Source: DASCOT01 sp965197275 (GTDB lineage Bacteria > Acidobacteriota > UBA890 > WLXD01). Taken from it: a stretch of DNA of 64,000 nucleotides. This document shows positions 23,162 through 33,404 of the stretch, one piece after another (positions within the stretch are counted from its first letter, which is position 1; the number at the start of each line of letters is the position of its first letter). Where the stretch lies: positions 62,001 through 126,000 of the forward strand of contig CBDAMQ010000032.1 in assembly GCA_965197275.1 (NCBI GenBank), read 5' to 3'. A program made the position numbers and the translations under genes. The notes under the pieces were generated by a model. The model searched no databases. It was not told the origin of the DNA and saw only the letters and a program-made list of their open reading frames with translations.

Positions 23162-24877
23162 CTACGGCGCCGGGTCGCGCTCGAACACGACCGTGCCGTC
23201 GAACACCGTCATGTCGACGCGGACCCGGTGGATCTCCACCTCGGGTACCTCGAAGAGGTTGCTCTCGAGCACGACCAGATCGGCCAGCTTGCCGACCTCG
23301 ATCGAACCGCGTGTGCTTTCCTGCGCCCACAGATAGGCACCGAATATGGTGTACGAGGCAATTGCCTGGCCGAGCGTCAGGCGCTCCTCCGGTGCCCAGG
23401 CCTCGTAGATGTTGCCGGCGGCGTCGCGACCGCCCAGATGTCGGCGGGTAACGGCCGACTCGATGCCCTCCATCGGTGCGATGGGCGATACTCCCCAATC
23501 GGTTCCCCAAACCAGGTGGGCACCGTTCCCCAGCAGCCCCTTGTAGGCGTAGAACCCTCGCGCGCGCTCGATACCGACGGATTCGATCCCAGACGTCTCG
23601 ATCCACCCGTCGCCCTTCCCCCAGTGCGGCGTCATGTTGGCGGTCACACCGAGCTGGCGAAAGCGCGGTAGGTCGACGGGATCGATCAGCGCCAGGTGAG
23701 TGATCGTGTGTCGTGGTCCTTCGGGCCCGTTGGTGGCGCGCGCCACCGCGAACCCGTCCAGTGCACGCCGGACGCCCCGGTCGCCGATCGCGTGGATCAA
23801 GACTTGGAAGCCCTCACGATCTAGCCGCGTGAGTACCCGTGCGAGGCGTTCGGGCTCGACAAACACTTCGCCCAGATCACCGGGCTGCCCGGCGTACGAT
23901 CGCAGCAAGCCGGCCGTTTCTCGGCGCATGTTGCCATCGAGGAAGATCTTGACGCACGTGGCGCGCGTTGCTCCGGCCGGCAGCCGCGCCCGACGCTCGA
24001 GAAACTCGCCCACCTGCTCCACGTCGTCCATCTCCAGGCGGAACCTCTGACAGTGCGTCGAGCGCACCGTGAGCTCGTCTGCCGCCGCCAGCTCACCGAA
24101 GTCGGCTTCGCTTTGTGCCGAGGAAGAAGCGTTGGTGATGGCGGTGATGCCGTTGCGCCTCATCAAGGCTAGCGCCGAGCGGTAGCCGTCGAGTCGGAGC
24201 GCCTTGCCAGGCTGAGCCACATGCCGCAACACCAGGGCGACGGCGCTGCCGGAGAGGACGCCGCTGGGTTCCCCGCGCTCATCGCGCTCAATGCGCCCGT
24301 TGTCCGGATCGGCTGTGGCGGCCGTGACTCCAGCCGCGTCGAGGGCGAGCGAGTTCACCCAGATGGCCTGCCCACTAGCGCTCCGCAGAACAGCCGGCCG
24401 GTCGCTCACGGCGCTATCGAGCAGCTGCCGGGTGGGGAGCCCCGTGGGCCGGAAGGCTGCCGCCTCCCAGCCGCCGCCCTGGATCCACGCGTGCTCCCGG
24501 CGCTGCGCCGCATAGCGTGCGATCCTGACGACTACCTCGCTGGCGTCGAACACTCCCTGCACATCGATCTGCAGCAAGCGCATTCCGGTACCGGGATGCA
24601 GATGGGAGTCCTGAAAGCCCGGCAGCAACATGCGCCGGTCGAGATCGACGACCCGCGTGCCCGGTCCAACGAACGGATCCAGCCCGGCATCGTCCCCGAC
24701 ATATACGATCTGGTTTCCGTCGACGGCAACCGCCGAGGCCCAGCTTCGAGCCGCATCGACGCGGTACACGGCACCGTTGCGGAAAACGAGATCAGCGCCC
24801 CCCGAGCCCTGGAGGGAGGGCGTCGCCGTGCCCAGGCTCACTACACCGGCCAACATCACGCCGAGGGCAGCTCTCAT
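23162..24877 (-). CDS. Exported YtcJ-like amidohydrolase
   Basis: 571 aa with a signal peptide (ALGVMLAGVVSLGTATPS). The amidohydrolase TIM barrel carries the metal motif GFQDSHLHPG (about residues 88-97), a KIFLDGNMRRETAGLL lysine region (about 305), IHAIGDRGVRRAL (about 358), HTITHLALID (about 385) and the late GTDWGVSPIAPM Asp (about 465). The C-terminal 'GKLADLVVLE' strap closes the beta-sandwich. Members hydrolyse N-acyl or cyclic amides; substrate not known. Middle gene of the gamma-glutamyltransferase/YtcJ/PIG-L operon (15 and 13 base gaps). Confidence 0.85.
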   Translation of the reverse strand: MRAALGVMLAGVVSLGTATPSLQGSGGADLVFRNGAVYRVDAARSWASAVAVDGNQIVYVGDDAGLDPFVGPGTRVVDLDRRMLLPGFQDSHLHPGTGMRLLQIDVQGVFDASEVVVRIARYAAQRREHAWIQGGGWEAAAFRPTGLPTRQLLDSAVSDRPAVLRSASGQAIWVNSLALDAAGVTAATADPDNGRIERDERGEPSGVLSGSAVALVLRHVAQPGKALRLDGYRSALALMRRNGITAITNASSSAQSEADFGELAAADELTVRSTHCQRFRLEMDDVEQVGEFLERRARLPAGATRATCVKIFLDGNMRRETAGLLRSYAGQPGDLGEVFVEPERLARVLTRLDREGFQVLIHAIGDRGVRRALDGFAVARATNGPEGPRHTITHLALIDPVDLPRFRQLGVTANMTPHWGKGDGWIETSGIESVGIERARGFYAYKGLLGNGAHLVWGTDWGVSPIAPMEGIESAVTRRHLGGRDAAGNIYEAWAPEERLTLGQAIASYTIFGAYLWAQESTRGSIEVGKLADLVVLESNLFEVPEVEIHRVRVDMTVFDGTVVFERDPAP

Positions 24878-24892
24878 ACCGTGCCTCCGTGT

Positions 24893-26620
<1,728 letters not shown>

Positions 26621-26702
26621 GATGGCCTCATCAGCTGCGCGTCGATCGAGGATCGGCGACCCTCGGATGGGTAGCAATTCGTAGAGTGTACGATTCGGAA
26701 TC

Positions 26703-27368
26703 GTGAGAACCGTATCCGGCCCGATTGTCGCAGTTTTGTTACTTGCTGGTGCCGGCACGCTGTCGTGCCGCGGCGCCAACAAAGAAACCGCTCCACCGAT
26801 CGTGCAGCCCGGCGCCCCCGGCGCACCGAGCCGCGTGATCGATGCCGACGAGGCGGTCGATCTATCGAGGGTCCAGCACACGCCCGCGGACGTGCGGTTC
26901 ATGCAGGGAATGATTGGGCATCACGCCCAGGCCCTGGAGATGACCGTGCTGGTACCGAAGCGGACTGACCGCCAGGACATGCCGATGCTGGCGTCGCGGA
27001 TCGAGCTGTCTCAGCAGGACGAGATCAAGATGATGGAGGGCTGGTTGGAAGTCCGTGGCGAGACGGTACCGAGTGAGGATCACCACCATGACCCCGGCGT
27101 CACGCTTATGCCCGGTATGCTCACGGCCGAGGAAATGAGCCGCCTCGGGGAGGCGACGGGGGCGGCATTCGAGCGGCTCTTTCTTCAGTCCATGATCCGG
27201 CACCACGAGGGTGCTCTGATCATGGTTGATGAACTTCTTTCAACCGCAGGCGCCGGCCAGGAGTCGAACATCGCTGCTTTCGCTGCCGATGTCGTGGCTG
27301 ACCAGCGCGCGGAAATGGACCGTATGGGCGCCATGCTCAACGCGATGCTCGAGGAGCAACAACGATGA
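26703..27368 (+). CDS. DUF305 lipoprotein
   Basis: 221 aa starting at GTG 26703. A lipobox-like GAGTLSCRG (Cys about 22) marks an exported lipoprotein. Two DUF305 repeats carry the paired-histidine motifs FMQGMIGHHAQALEM (about residues 67-81) and FLQSMIRHHEGALIM (about 162-176). DUF305 proteins form four-helix bundles and are often near metal-handling genes; binding of copper is a family-based guess. The next gene overlaps by 4 bases and encodes an LVIVD protein, a pairing seen in other bacteria. Confidence 0.85.
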   Translation: MRTVSGPIVAVLLLAGAGTLSCRGANKETAPPIVQPGAPGAPSRVIDADEAVDLSRVQHTPADVRFMQGMIGHHAQALEMTVLVPKRTDRQDMPMLASRIELSQQDEIKMMEGWLEVRGETVPSEDHHHDPGVTLMPGMLTAEEMSRLGEATGAAFERLFLQSMIRHHEGALIMVDELLSTAGAGQESNIAAFAADVVADQRAEMDRMGAMLNAMLEEQQR

Positions 27369-29302
27369 AGCTCGTTCTTACAACCGTCGTGTGTCTGACC
27401 GTCGCGATGTCTCTGCTCGGGGCGCCGAGCTCCCAACAACGGCCATCCACCGCGGCCCAGGCGGATCCCCGAATCGGCCTGGCCCCCGGTTTCCGGGATG
27501 CGGGGGTGGCGGCGCGCAACATGGAGCTGGTCACCAGCCTGGAGAAACCAGCGGGCTTCTACGATCCCGAGGCACCGGCTGGTCGGCCCCGGCCGCCGAG
27601 AGATGCGCCTCCAACACCGCCCGACGCTGAGGGTCAAGCTCAGCCGGCGCAGGATCAACCCGCAGCCGCGGCGCCGCCGCGGCCGGGAAGCGGGTTGAGC
27701 TTTTCCAACACCGACCTCGCGTTCAGCGGCGAGCACCTGTTCATGGGCAACTACCACGGCTTCAACATATACAGCATTGAGGACGCCGAGCAGGCCGAGC
27801 TCCTCGCTTCGATCGTGTGTCCTGGCGGCCAGGGGGATGTGTCGGTTTACGGCAACCTTCTCTTCATGTCGGTACAGGACACGCGGGCGCGGCTCGACTG
27901 CGGCACCCAGGGGGTCGAGGATCCTGTCAGCGCCGAGCGCTTCCGCGGCGTTCGGATCTTCGACATCGCCGATCTGAGGAATCCGCTTCAGGTAGCCGCC
28001 GTGCAGACCTGCCGCGGGTCGCACACCCACACGTTGGTGGTGGATCCTGACGACAACGACAACGTCTACGTCTACGGGTCGGGAACGAGCGCGGTTCGGT
28101 CGGGCGATGAGCTGGCGGGCTGCTCCGGGCCGGACCCCGACGCCGATGACGAGGGCGAGCCGGCGAGCGATCCTGCCGACGATCCGGACACCGCCCTCTT
28201 CAGCATCGACGTGATCCAGGTGCCTCTGGATGCGCCTGAGGCGGCGCGTATCGTCAACCGACCGCGCATATTCGCCGACCCGGAGACCGGCGCCATCTCG
28301 GGCCTCTGGCAGGGCGGCGACCACGGGCGCGGAACGCAGAGTTCTCGGGAGACCCGGCAATGCCACGACATCACCACCTACCCGGAGATTGGCCTGGCGG
28401 CGGGCGCTTGTTCGGGCAACGGTATCCTGCTCGACATCTCTGACCCGGTGAATCCCGTCCGCCTGGACCAGGTGGTCGACCAGAGCTTCGCGTTCTGGCA
28501 CTCGGCGACGTTCAACAATGGCGGTACCAAGATCATCTTCACCGACGAGTGGGGTGGAGGATCACGTCCGCGCTGCCGGGCGATCGACCCGCCGACCTGG
28601 GGGGCGAACGCGATCTTCGACATCGTCGATGGCGAGATGAGGTTCCGGGGCTACTACAAGCTGCCGGCGCCGCAGACGGAGCAGGAGAACTGCGTCGCTC
28701 ACAACGGCTCGCTCATCCCGGTGCCGGGACGCGACATCATGGTCCAAGGTTGGTACCAGGGCGGTCTCTCGGTGTTCGATTTCACCGACTCGGCGAACCC
28801 GGTGGAGATCGCGTTCTTCGACCGCGGTCCCGTCGACGCGCAGGATCTCATCTCAGGCGGGTACTGGTCAGCCTATTGGTACAACGGCCACGTCTATGGC
28901 GCCGAGATCGCCCGCGGACTCGATGTTTTCCGACTTACCCCGAGTGAGTACCTGTCGCAAAACGAGATCGACGCCGCTGGCCTGGCTTTGGCCGAGGAGA
29001 CCAATGTGCAGCACCAGCAGCGGTTCGGCTGGCCGCCGAGCTCGGTGTTGGCGCGTGCCTACCTCGACCAACTCGAACGCAGCAACGGCGTTGAGCCGCA
29101 GCGCGTCGGCGCAGTCAACGAGGTGCTTGCGCGCAGCGATCGGCTGGGCTCCGCCGGCGGCGACGGCGCGATGATCGCCGAGGAGCTCGAAGCGCTGGCG
29201 GTCGAGCTAGAGACCGACGCTGAGGAGGCCGTCTACCATGATGTGGCGCGCCTGCAGTCGCTTGTGGACACCCTGCGAGGCTTGGCGACGACCCTGCGCT
29301 GA
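27365..29302 (+). CDS. Secreted LVIVD-type beta-propeller protein, DUF305 partner
   Basis: 645 aa with a signal peptide (VLTTVVCLTVAMSLLGAP). A low-complexity Pro/Ala stretch (about 60-105) precedes a propeller with strands such as FSGEHLFMGNYHGFNIYSI, VRIFDIADLRNPLQVAAV, GILLDISDPVNPVRLDQV and LSVFDFTDSANPVEIAFF. The C-terminal 110 residues are helical and lack propeller repeats (LAEETNVQHQQRFGWPPS). It overlaps the DUF305 stop codon (ATGA), so both are translated together. Cys residues (CGTQG, QTCRGSHTH, TRQCHD) may form disulfides or bind metal. Function unknown. Confidence 0.8.
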   Translation: MKLVLTTVVCLTVAMSLLGAPSSQQRPSTAAQADPRIGLAPGFRDAGVAARNMELVTSLEKPAGFYDPEAPAGRPRPPRDAPPTPPDAEGQAQPAQDQPAAAAPPRPGSGLSFSNTDLAFSGEHLFMGNYHGFNIYSIEDAEQAELLASIVCPGGQGDVSVYGNLLFMSVQDTRARLDCGTQGVEDPVSAERFRGVRIFDIADLRNPLQVAAVQTCRGSHTHTLVVDPDDNDNVYVYGSGTSAVRSGDELAGCSGPDPDADDEGEPASDPADDPDTALFSIDVIQVPLDAPEAARIVNRPRIFADPETGAISGLWQGGDHGRGTQSSRETRQCHDITTYPEIGLAAGACSGNGILLDISDPVNPVRLDQVVDQSFAFWHSATFNNGGTKIIFTDEWGGGSRPRCRAIDPPTWGANAIFDIVDGEMRFRGYYKLPAPQTEQENCVAHNGSLIPVPGRDIMVQGWYQGGLSVFDFTDSANPVEIAFFDRGPVDAQDLISGGYWSAYWYNGHVYGAEIARGLDVFRLTPSEYLSQNEIDAAGLALAEETNVQHQQRFGWPPSSVLARAYLDQLERSNGVEPQRVGAVNEVLARSDRLGSAGGDGAMIAEELEALAVELETDAEEAVYHDVARLQSLVDTLRGLATTLR

Positions 29303-29305
29303 CCG

Positions 29306-30115
29306 ATGGCCGCAAAGACGCTGAGCCTCGACAAGAAAACCGCCATTGTCACCGGTGCCGCCCGAGGCATTGGCGCGGCCTGCGCCCGGGCGTTCGCCGA
29401 GCACGGTGCGGACGTCGTGCTGGCGGACATTGCCGAGGAGGCTTGCAGTGGCATGGCCGAAGACATTGCCTCGACGGTCGCCACGCAAACACTGGCGGTG
29501 AAGGCTGATATCAGGGAGCCGGACCACTGCGAGCGCCTGCTAGCGGCCTGCGTCGATCGTTTCGGTCAGTGCGACATCCTGCTCAACAACGCCGGCATCA
29601 TCGTCGCGGGCTCGATCCTCGACGCCTCGATCGAGGACTTCGACCGCGTGCTGGCAGTCAACCTGCGGGGCACGTTTCTGCTCAGCAGGTTGGTGGCGCG
29701 GCACATGGTCAACAAGGACATTGCGGGCGCGATCATCAACATGTCGTCGACCAACGCTGTAGTGGCGATCCCCGATCAGCTTCCTTACGCGGTGTCAAAG
29801 GGCGGGATCATGCAGCTAACGCGCGCAATGGCGATCGGGCTGGCGCCGCATCAGATTCGCGTCAACGCCATCGGTCCGGGCTCGATCGCAACGGACATGT
29901 TGGGCGAGGTGATGACCAATGAAGAATCGCGTCGAGCGATCCTGTCACGCACGCCGCTAGGTCGCGTCGGCGAGCCGGAGGAGGTCGCGCGCGTGGCGGT
30001 GTTTCTGGCCAGCGACTATGGCTCGTACGTTACCGGGCAAACGGTGTATCCCGACGGTGGCCGCCTGTCGCTCAACTACACTGTCCCGGTGAAAGAGGAG
30101 AACTCGGCCCCGTGA
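29306..30115 (+). CDS. SDR-family NAD(P)-dependent oxidoreductase
   Basis: 269 aa classical short-chain dehydrogenase. Cofactor motif TGAARGIGAACA (about residues 14-25), NNAG (about 90-93) and the catalytic Ser-Tyr-Lys in INMSS...PYAVSKGG (about Ser143, Tyr156, Lys160). Length and C-terminal TGQTVYPDGGRLSL fit FabG-like 3-oxoacyl reductases and sugar/steroid dehydrogenases; Asp after the second strand (VLADI) suggests NAD rather than NADP. Start lies 3 bases after the LVIVD gene, so it likely rides on that transcript. Confidence 0.9.
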   Translation: MAAKTLSLDKKTAIVTGAARGIGAACARAFAEHGADVVLADIAEEACSGMAEDIASTVATQTLAVKADIREPDHCERLLAACVDRFGQCDILLNNAGIIVAGSILDASIEDFDRVLAVNLRGTFLLSRLVARHMVNKDIAGAIINMSSTNAVVAIPDQLPYAVSKGGIMQLTRAMAIGLAPHQIRVNAIGPGSIATDMLGEVMTNEESRRAILSRTPLGRVGEPEEVARVAVFLASDYGSYVTGQTVYPDGGRLSLNYTVPVKEENSAP

Positions 30116-30176
30116 ACCGGAGCACGCCAGACGACGGCAGATCGATCGGTGGGGGAGGCATGGCCATCGGCCACGC

Positions 30177-30761
30177 TTACTTGGTGATCTCCGCCCACTC
30201 GTCCCAGCTGATCTCGCGTCCCTGGTAGGCGACGTTCTCGAAAGGCCACTTCTCCGCTATCCAGGTCCTGACGGTCTCGTAGAGCACCGGATCCAGGCCG
30301 CGCTCGTAAGCACTCTGACGCACCCACAGGACGACCTCGGCATCGTACCCACGCGCTGACGTCGGATAGATGTAGACGCACCCCAGGCACTCGCGCCCGC
30401 TGGGGTCGAGAACCGTATAGGTGAACGAGCCGCGCCGCTGGAACTCCTTCTGGTGCCAGCCGAGATCGATGAGGTCCTGCTCGAGAGTGAGATCGTCTTC
30501 CGGCCAGGTGTCGTTCGGACCGAACACACCTCTGAGATGTTCGCGGCTGCTCATCACGGCGTCGTAGTCCCTCACGACATCGTTGACCGTCAGCGGTTGA
30601 AGCCTCAGCTGTGTCGTCTCGAGCAGCTCGGGCACTTCGAAGTCCGATGGAACGAACGGCTCCGGCGATTGTGCCATCGAGGCGCCTCCGGCCATGACCG
30701 TGGGAATGAGAACGCTCACTACGAGCGCAACGGACAGGACCTTCCATGGTTGAGTTCGCAT
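30177..30761 (-). CDS. Exported GNAT-like acetyltransferase-fold protein
   Basis: 194 aa from ATG 30761. An N-terminal signal peptide is visible (VLSVALVVSVLIPTVMAGGASMAQS, about residues 8-31, ending at an Ala-x-Ala-like site). The rest resembles a small GNAT-family N-acetyltransferase: LRLQPLTVNDVVRDYDAVM, LTLEQDLIDLGWHQKEFQ, TYTVLDPSGRECLGCVYIYP and the closing VRTWIAEKWPFENVAYQGRE. The acetyl-CoA pyrophosphate loop (Q/RxxGxG/A) is not clearly preserved. GNAT enzymes normally act in the cytoplasm, so export with no acetyl-CoA is unusual; it may have lost catalysis or bind something else. Divergent from the cytochrome c gene. Confidence 0.75.
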   Translation of the reverse strand: MRTQPWKVLSVALVVSVLIPTVMAGGASMAQSPEPFVPSDFEVPELLETTQLRLQPLTVNDVVRDYDAVMSSREHLRGVFGPNDTWPEDDLTLEQDLIDLGWHQKEFQRRGSFTYTVLDPSGRECLGCVYIYPTSARGYDAEVVLWVRQSAYERGLDPVLYETVRTWIAEKWPFENVAYQGREISWDEWAEITK

Positions 30762-30930
30762 GGGTCCTCTCTGACTGGTTCGAGATCGTCGCAAGTTGGC
30801 GCAAGCGACGAGCAGCGTCGGCCGTCCCGGCAGTGTAAGCGGTCGGGCGTTCTCGTTGGATCTGATGCGCAGTGGCGGTACTCTTCAGCGGCGCTAAACG
30901 GTCAGAGTTCCCCCAGTGCCTGGTTACCCG

Positions 30931-31731
30931 ATGACCATCGCCGACTTTACTCCTTGGACAGCGCTGCTCGGTGGAGTGGGGCTTTGCGTTTTCCTCCTGT
31001 TTGCTGCACCCGAAGAGAGCGTCGCCCAGGGACTCGGAGATCATCAGTACACCAGCGCCGATATCGAGACAGGCTCGCGGCTCTACGCCGCGGAGTGCGC
31101 CCTGTGCCATGGACCCTCCGGCGACGGCGTGGACGGTGTGAATCTGATGCTGGGACAGTTCCGCCAGCCGCTGTCGGACGATGACCTCCGCCACGTGATT
31201 ACCACGGGCGTTGGCGACGGGCTCATGCCGAGCTTCGGTTTCCCGGCGCCGGAGCTCGATGCGTTGGTGGCGTTCATACGGGCCGGCTTCGATCCGGACG
31301 GGACGGCGGTAAAGGTCGGCGACGCGGCGCGCGGGCAGGCGCTCTTCGAGGCAGCGGGCGGGTGCGCCGTGTGCCATCGCGTCAACGGACGAGGTCCCCG
31401 TGCGGCGCCGGATCTCAGTGACATCGGCGCCATTCGTACGCCTGCGGCGCTACAGCGGACGTTACTCGACCCGTCCGCGGCTATGTTGCCCATCAACCGG
31501 CCGGTGTTGGCCGCGACGCGTACTGGCGAGATCATCCGTGGTCGGCGGTTGAACGAGGACACCTACACGGTCCAGCTGATGGACTCGGAGGGGAGGTTGC
31601 GCTCCCTCACGAAGGACGATCTGGTCGAGCTTGAGGTGCTCCGATCACCCACGATGGAGCCGACGACGCTGTCCAGCGACGAGGTCGCCGACATCATCGG
31701 GTACCTGCTCTCGCTACGGGGCTTGCAATGA
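30931..31731 (+). CDS. Exported diheme cytochrome c, PQQ dehydrogenase partner
   Basis: 266 aa. A hydrophobic signal (LLGGVGLCVFLLFAAPE) is followed by two class I cytochrome c domains, each with CXXCH: Cys56-Ala-Leu-Cys-His60 and Cys145-Ala-Val-Cys-His149. Likely axial Met ligands are in DGLMPSFGF (about residue 92) and in the second domain near AAMLPINRP. Start is either ATG 30931 (chosen) or GTG 30916. The PQQ dehydrogenase gene overlaps by 4 bases, so this cytochrome is the probable electron acceptor of that enzyme. Confidence 0.85.
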   Translation: MTIADFTPWTALLGGVGLCVFLLFAAPEESVAQGLGDHQYTSADIETGSRLYAAECALCHGPSGDGVDGVNLMLGQFRQPLSDDDLRHVITTGVGDGLMPSFGFPAPELDALVAFIRAGFDPDGTAVKVGDAARGQALFEAAGGCAVCHRVNGRGPRAAPDLSDIGAIRTPAALQRTLLDPSAAMLPINRPVLAATRTGEIIRGRRLNEDTYTVQLMDSEGRLRSLTKDDLVELEVLRSPTMEPTTLSSDEVADIIGYLLSLRGLQ

Positions 31732-33386
31732 GAATCCTTCAACGAACGATGCTGCTGGGGCTCGCTCTCGTTGGGCTAGTGGTGCCTCATCCGCTGCGCG
31801 CGCAGGTCCCGTACGAGCGCATCCGCAGCGCCGCCGACGAACCGCACAACTGGCTCACCTACAACGGCGGATACGCCAGCCAGCGCTACAGCCGTCTCGA
31901 TCAGATCACGCTATCGAACGTCGACGACCTGGAGCTCAAATGGATGCTCCAGAACCAGGTGTTCGGGGCCTGGCAGTCGAACCCGATCGTGGTCGACGGA
32001 ATCATGTACGTCACCGAGCGACCCAACGACGTCATGGCCGTCGACCCGGTCACCGGCCGCGTCTTCTGGATGTACCGCTATACGAACGCCGCCAATGCCA
32101 CCGTTTGTTGCGGCGCCAACAACCGCGGCGTGGCGGTGCTCGACGACAAGCTGTTCATGGGTACTCTCGACGCTCACCTCGTCGCAGTCGATGCGACCAA
32201 CGGTCAACCGTTGTGGAAGACGGAAGTCGGCGACGTGAACCTTGCCTACTCGATCACCATGGCGCCACTGGTGGTGAAGGACAAGGTGATCGTCGGCGTC
32301 GGTGGTGGTGAGTTCGGGATTCGCGGTTACATAGCGGCGTACGACGCCGACACTGGAGAGGAGGCGTGGCGCTTCTACACCATTCCTGGCCCAGGTGAGC
32401 CGGGCAACGAGACCTGGAAGGGAGACGACTGGGAACATGGTGGCGCTTCCGTATGGGTCACTGGCTCGTTTGATCCCGAGCTCAACCTGACGTACTGGGG
32501 CGTGGGAAACCCGGGTCCCGACTGGAACGCGGACCAGCGTCCGGGAGACAACCTGTACTCGGACAGCGTCGTGGCTCTCGATGCCGACACCGGTGAGCTG
32601 AAGTGGCACTTCCAGTTCACCCCCAACGACGGCTACGACTACGACGCGGTGCAGGTTCCCGTGCTCGCCGACATCGAGTGGAACGGGACGCCTCGGAAGC
32701 TGATGCTGTGGGCGAACCGGAACGGCTATTTCTACGTGCTCGATCGGGTTACCGGCGAGTTTCTGCTCGGCAAGCCGTTCGTCAGGGTGAACTGGTCGAG
32801 CGGCCTCGACGAGAATGGAAGACCGATCCCGACGCCGCAGCCGGAGGGCGCTCCCACCTGGCCGGGCAATCAGGGAGGCACCAACTGGTATCCGCCGTCC
32901 TACAGCCCGCGGACGGGGCTGTTCTACTTCGCCGCCTGGCAGGACTACGCGACGATCTATCGCAAGGAGTTCTCCGAGTACGAGCCCGGCCGACCGTACC
33001 TTGGTGGTGGCTTCAGGGTGCTTGCGCCGACGCCTGGCGCGCCCACCATCGGTATCGGGCGCACCTCGCCGATCAACAACTGGACGGACGAGGTGGGACA
33101 CGGTGCGGTGATCGCCATCGACCCGTCGAGCGGCGAGTCGCGGTGGACGTTCGATCAGTTCGACGTCAGCGACAGCGGCATGCTGACCACAGCCTCGAAC
33201 CTGCTGTTCACCGGCGGCCGTGAGGGCCACTTCCACGCCTTCGACGCTGACAGCGGCGAGTTGCTCTGGAAGGCGAGCCTCGGCGGGCAGATCGTCATGG
33301 CTCCCGTGACGTTCATGGTAGACGGAAAGCAGTACGTCTCGGTGATTTCGGGAAACGCCCTGGTGACATTCGGGCTCCCCGACTAG
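31728..33386 (+). CDS. PQQ-dependent alcohol dehydrogenase with DxD (lanthanide-type) site
   Basis: 552 aa, periplasmic quinoprotein with a signal peptide (LALVGLVVPHPLRAQ). Eight tryptophan-docking-type blades are evident (for example AVDPVTGRVFWMYR, AYDADTGEEAWRF, ALDADTGELKWHF). The vicinal disulfide is Cys127-Cys128 (TVCCGANNRG). Metal/PQQ ligands line up with methanol dehydrogenases: Glu in GGEFGIRGYIAAY, Asn in GNPGPDWN and catalytic Asp304 in NDGYDYDAVQ. The residue two after it is Asp306, which lanthanide-dependent enzymes (XoxF, PedH) have and calcium enzymes (MxaF, PedE) replace by Ala or Ser. Predicted to oxidise an alcohol using PQQ and a lanthanide, passing electrons to the cytochrome c encoded just upstream. 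Confidence 0.85.
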   Translation: MRILQRTMLLGLALVGLVVPHPLRAQVPYERIRSAADEPHNWLTYNGGYASQRYSRLDQITLSNVDDLELKWMLQNQVFGAWQSNPIVVDGIMYVTERPNDVMAVDPVTGRVFWMYRYTNAANATVCCGANNRGVAVLDDKLFMGTLDAHLVAVDATNGQPLWKTEVGDVNLAYSITMAPLVVKDKVIVGVGGGEFGIRGYIAAYDADTGEEAWRFYTIPGPGEPGNETWKGDDWEHGGASVWVTGSFDPELNLTYWGVGNPGPDWNADQRPGDNLYSDSVVALDADTGELKWHFQFTPNDGYDYDAVQVPVLADIEWNGTPRKLMLWANRNGYFYVLDRVTGEFLLGKPFVRVNWSSGLDENGRPIPTPQPEGAPTWPGNQGGTNWYPPSYSPRTGLFYFAAWQDYATIYRKEFSEYEPGRPYLGGGFRVLAPTPGAPTIGIGRTSPINNWTDEVGHGAVIAIDPSSGESRWTFDQFDVSDSGMLTTASNLLFTGGREGHFHAFDADSGELLWKASLGGQIVMAPVTFMVDGKQYVSVISGNALVTFGLPD

Positions 33387-33404
33387 CGGCCTTGCCAGCG
33401 CGGC

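Noticed and set aside
27185..28501. Minus-strand 438-codon frame
   Set aside because: Antisense shadow of the DUF305 and LVIVD genes; low-complexity His/Arg-rich.
31911..33236. Minus-strand 441-codon frame
   Set aside because: Antisense shadow of the PQQ dehydrogenase.
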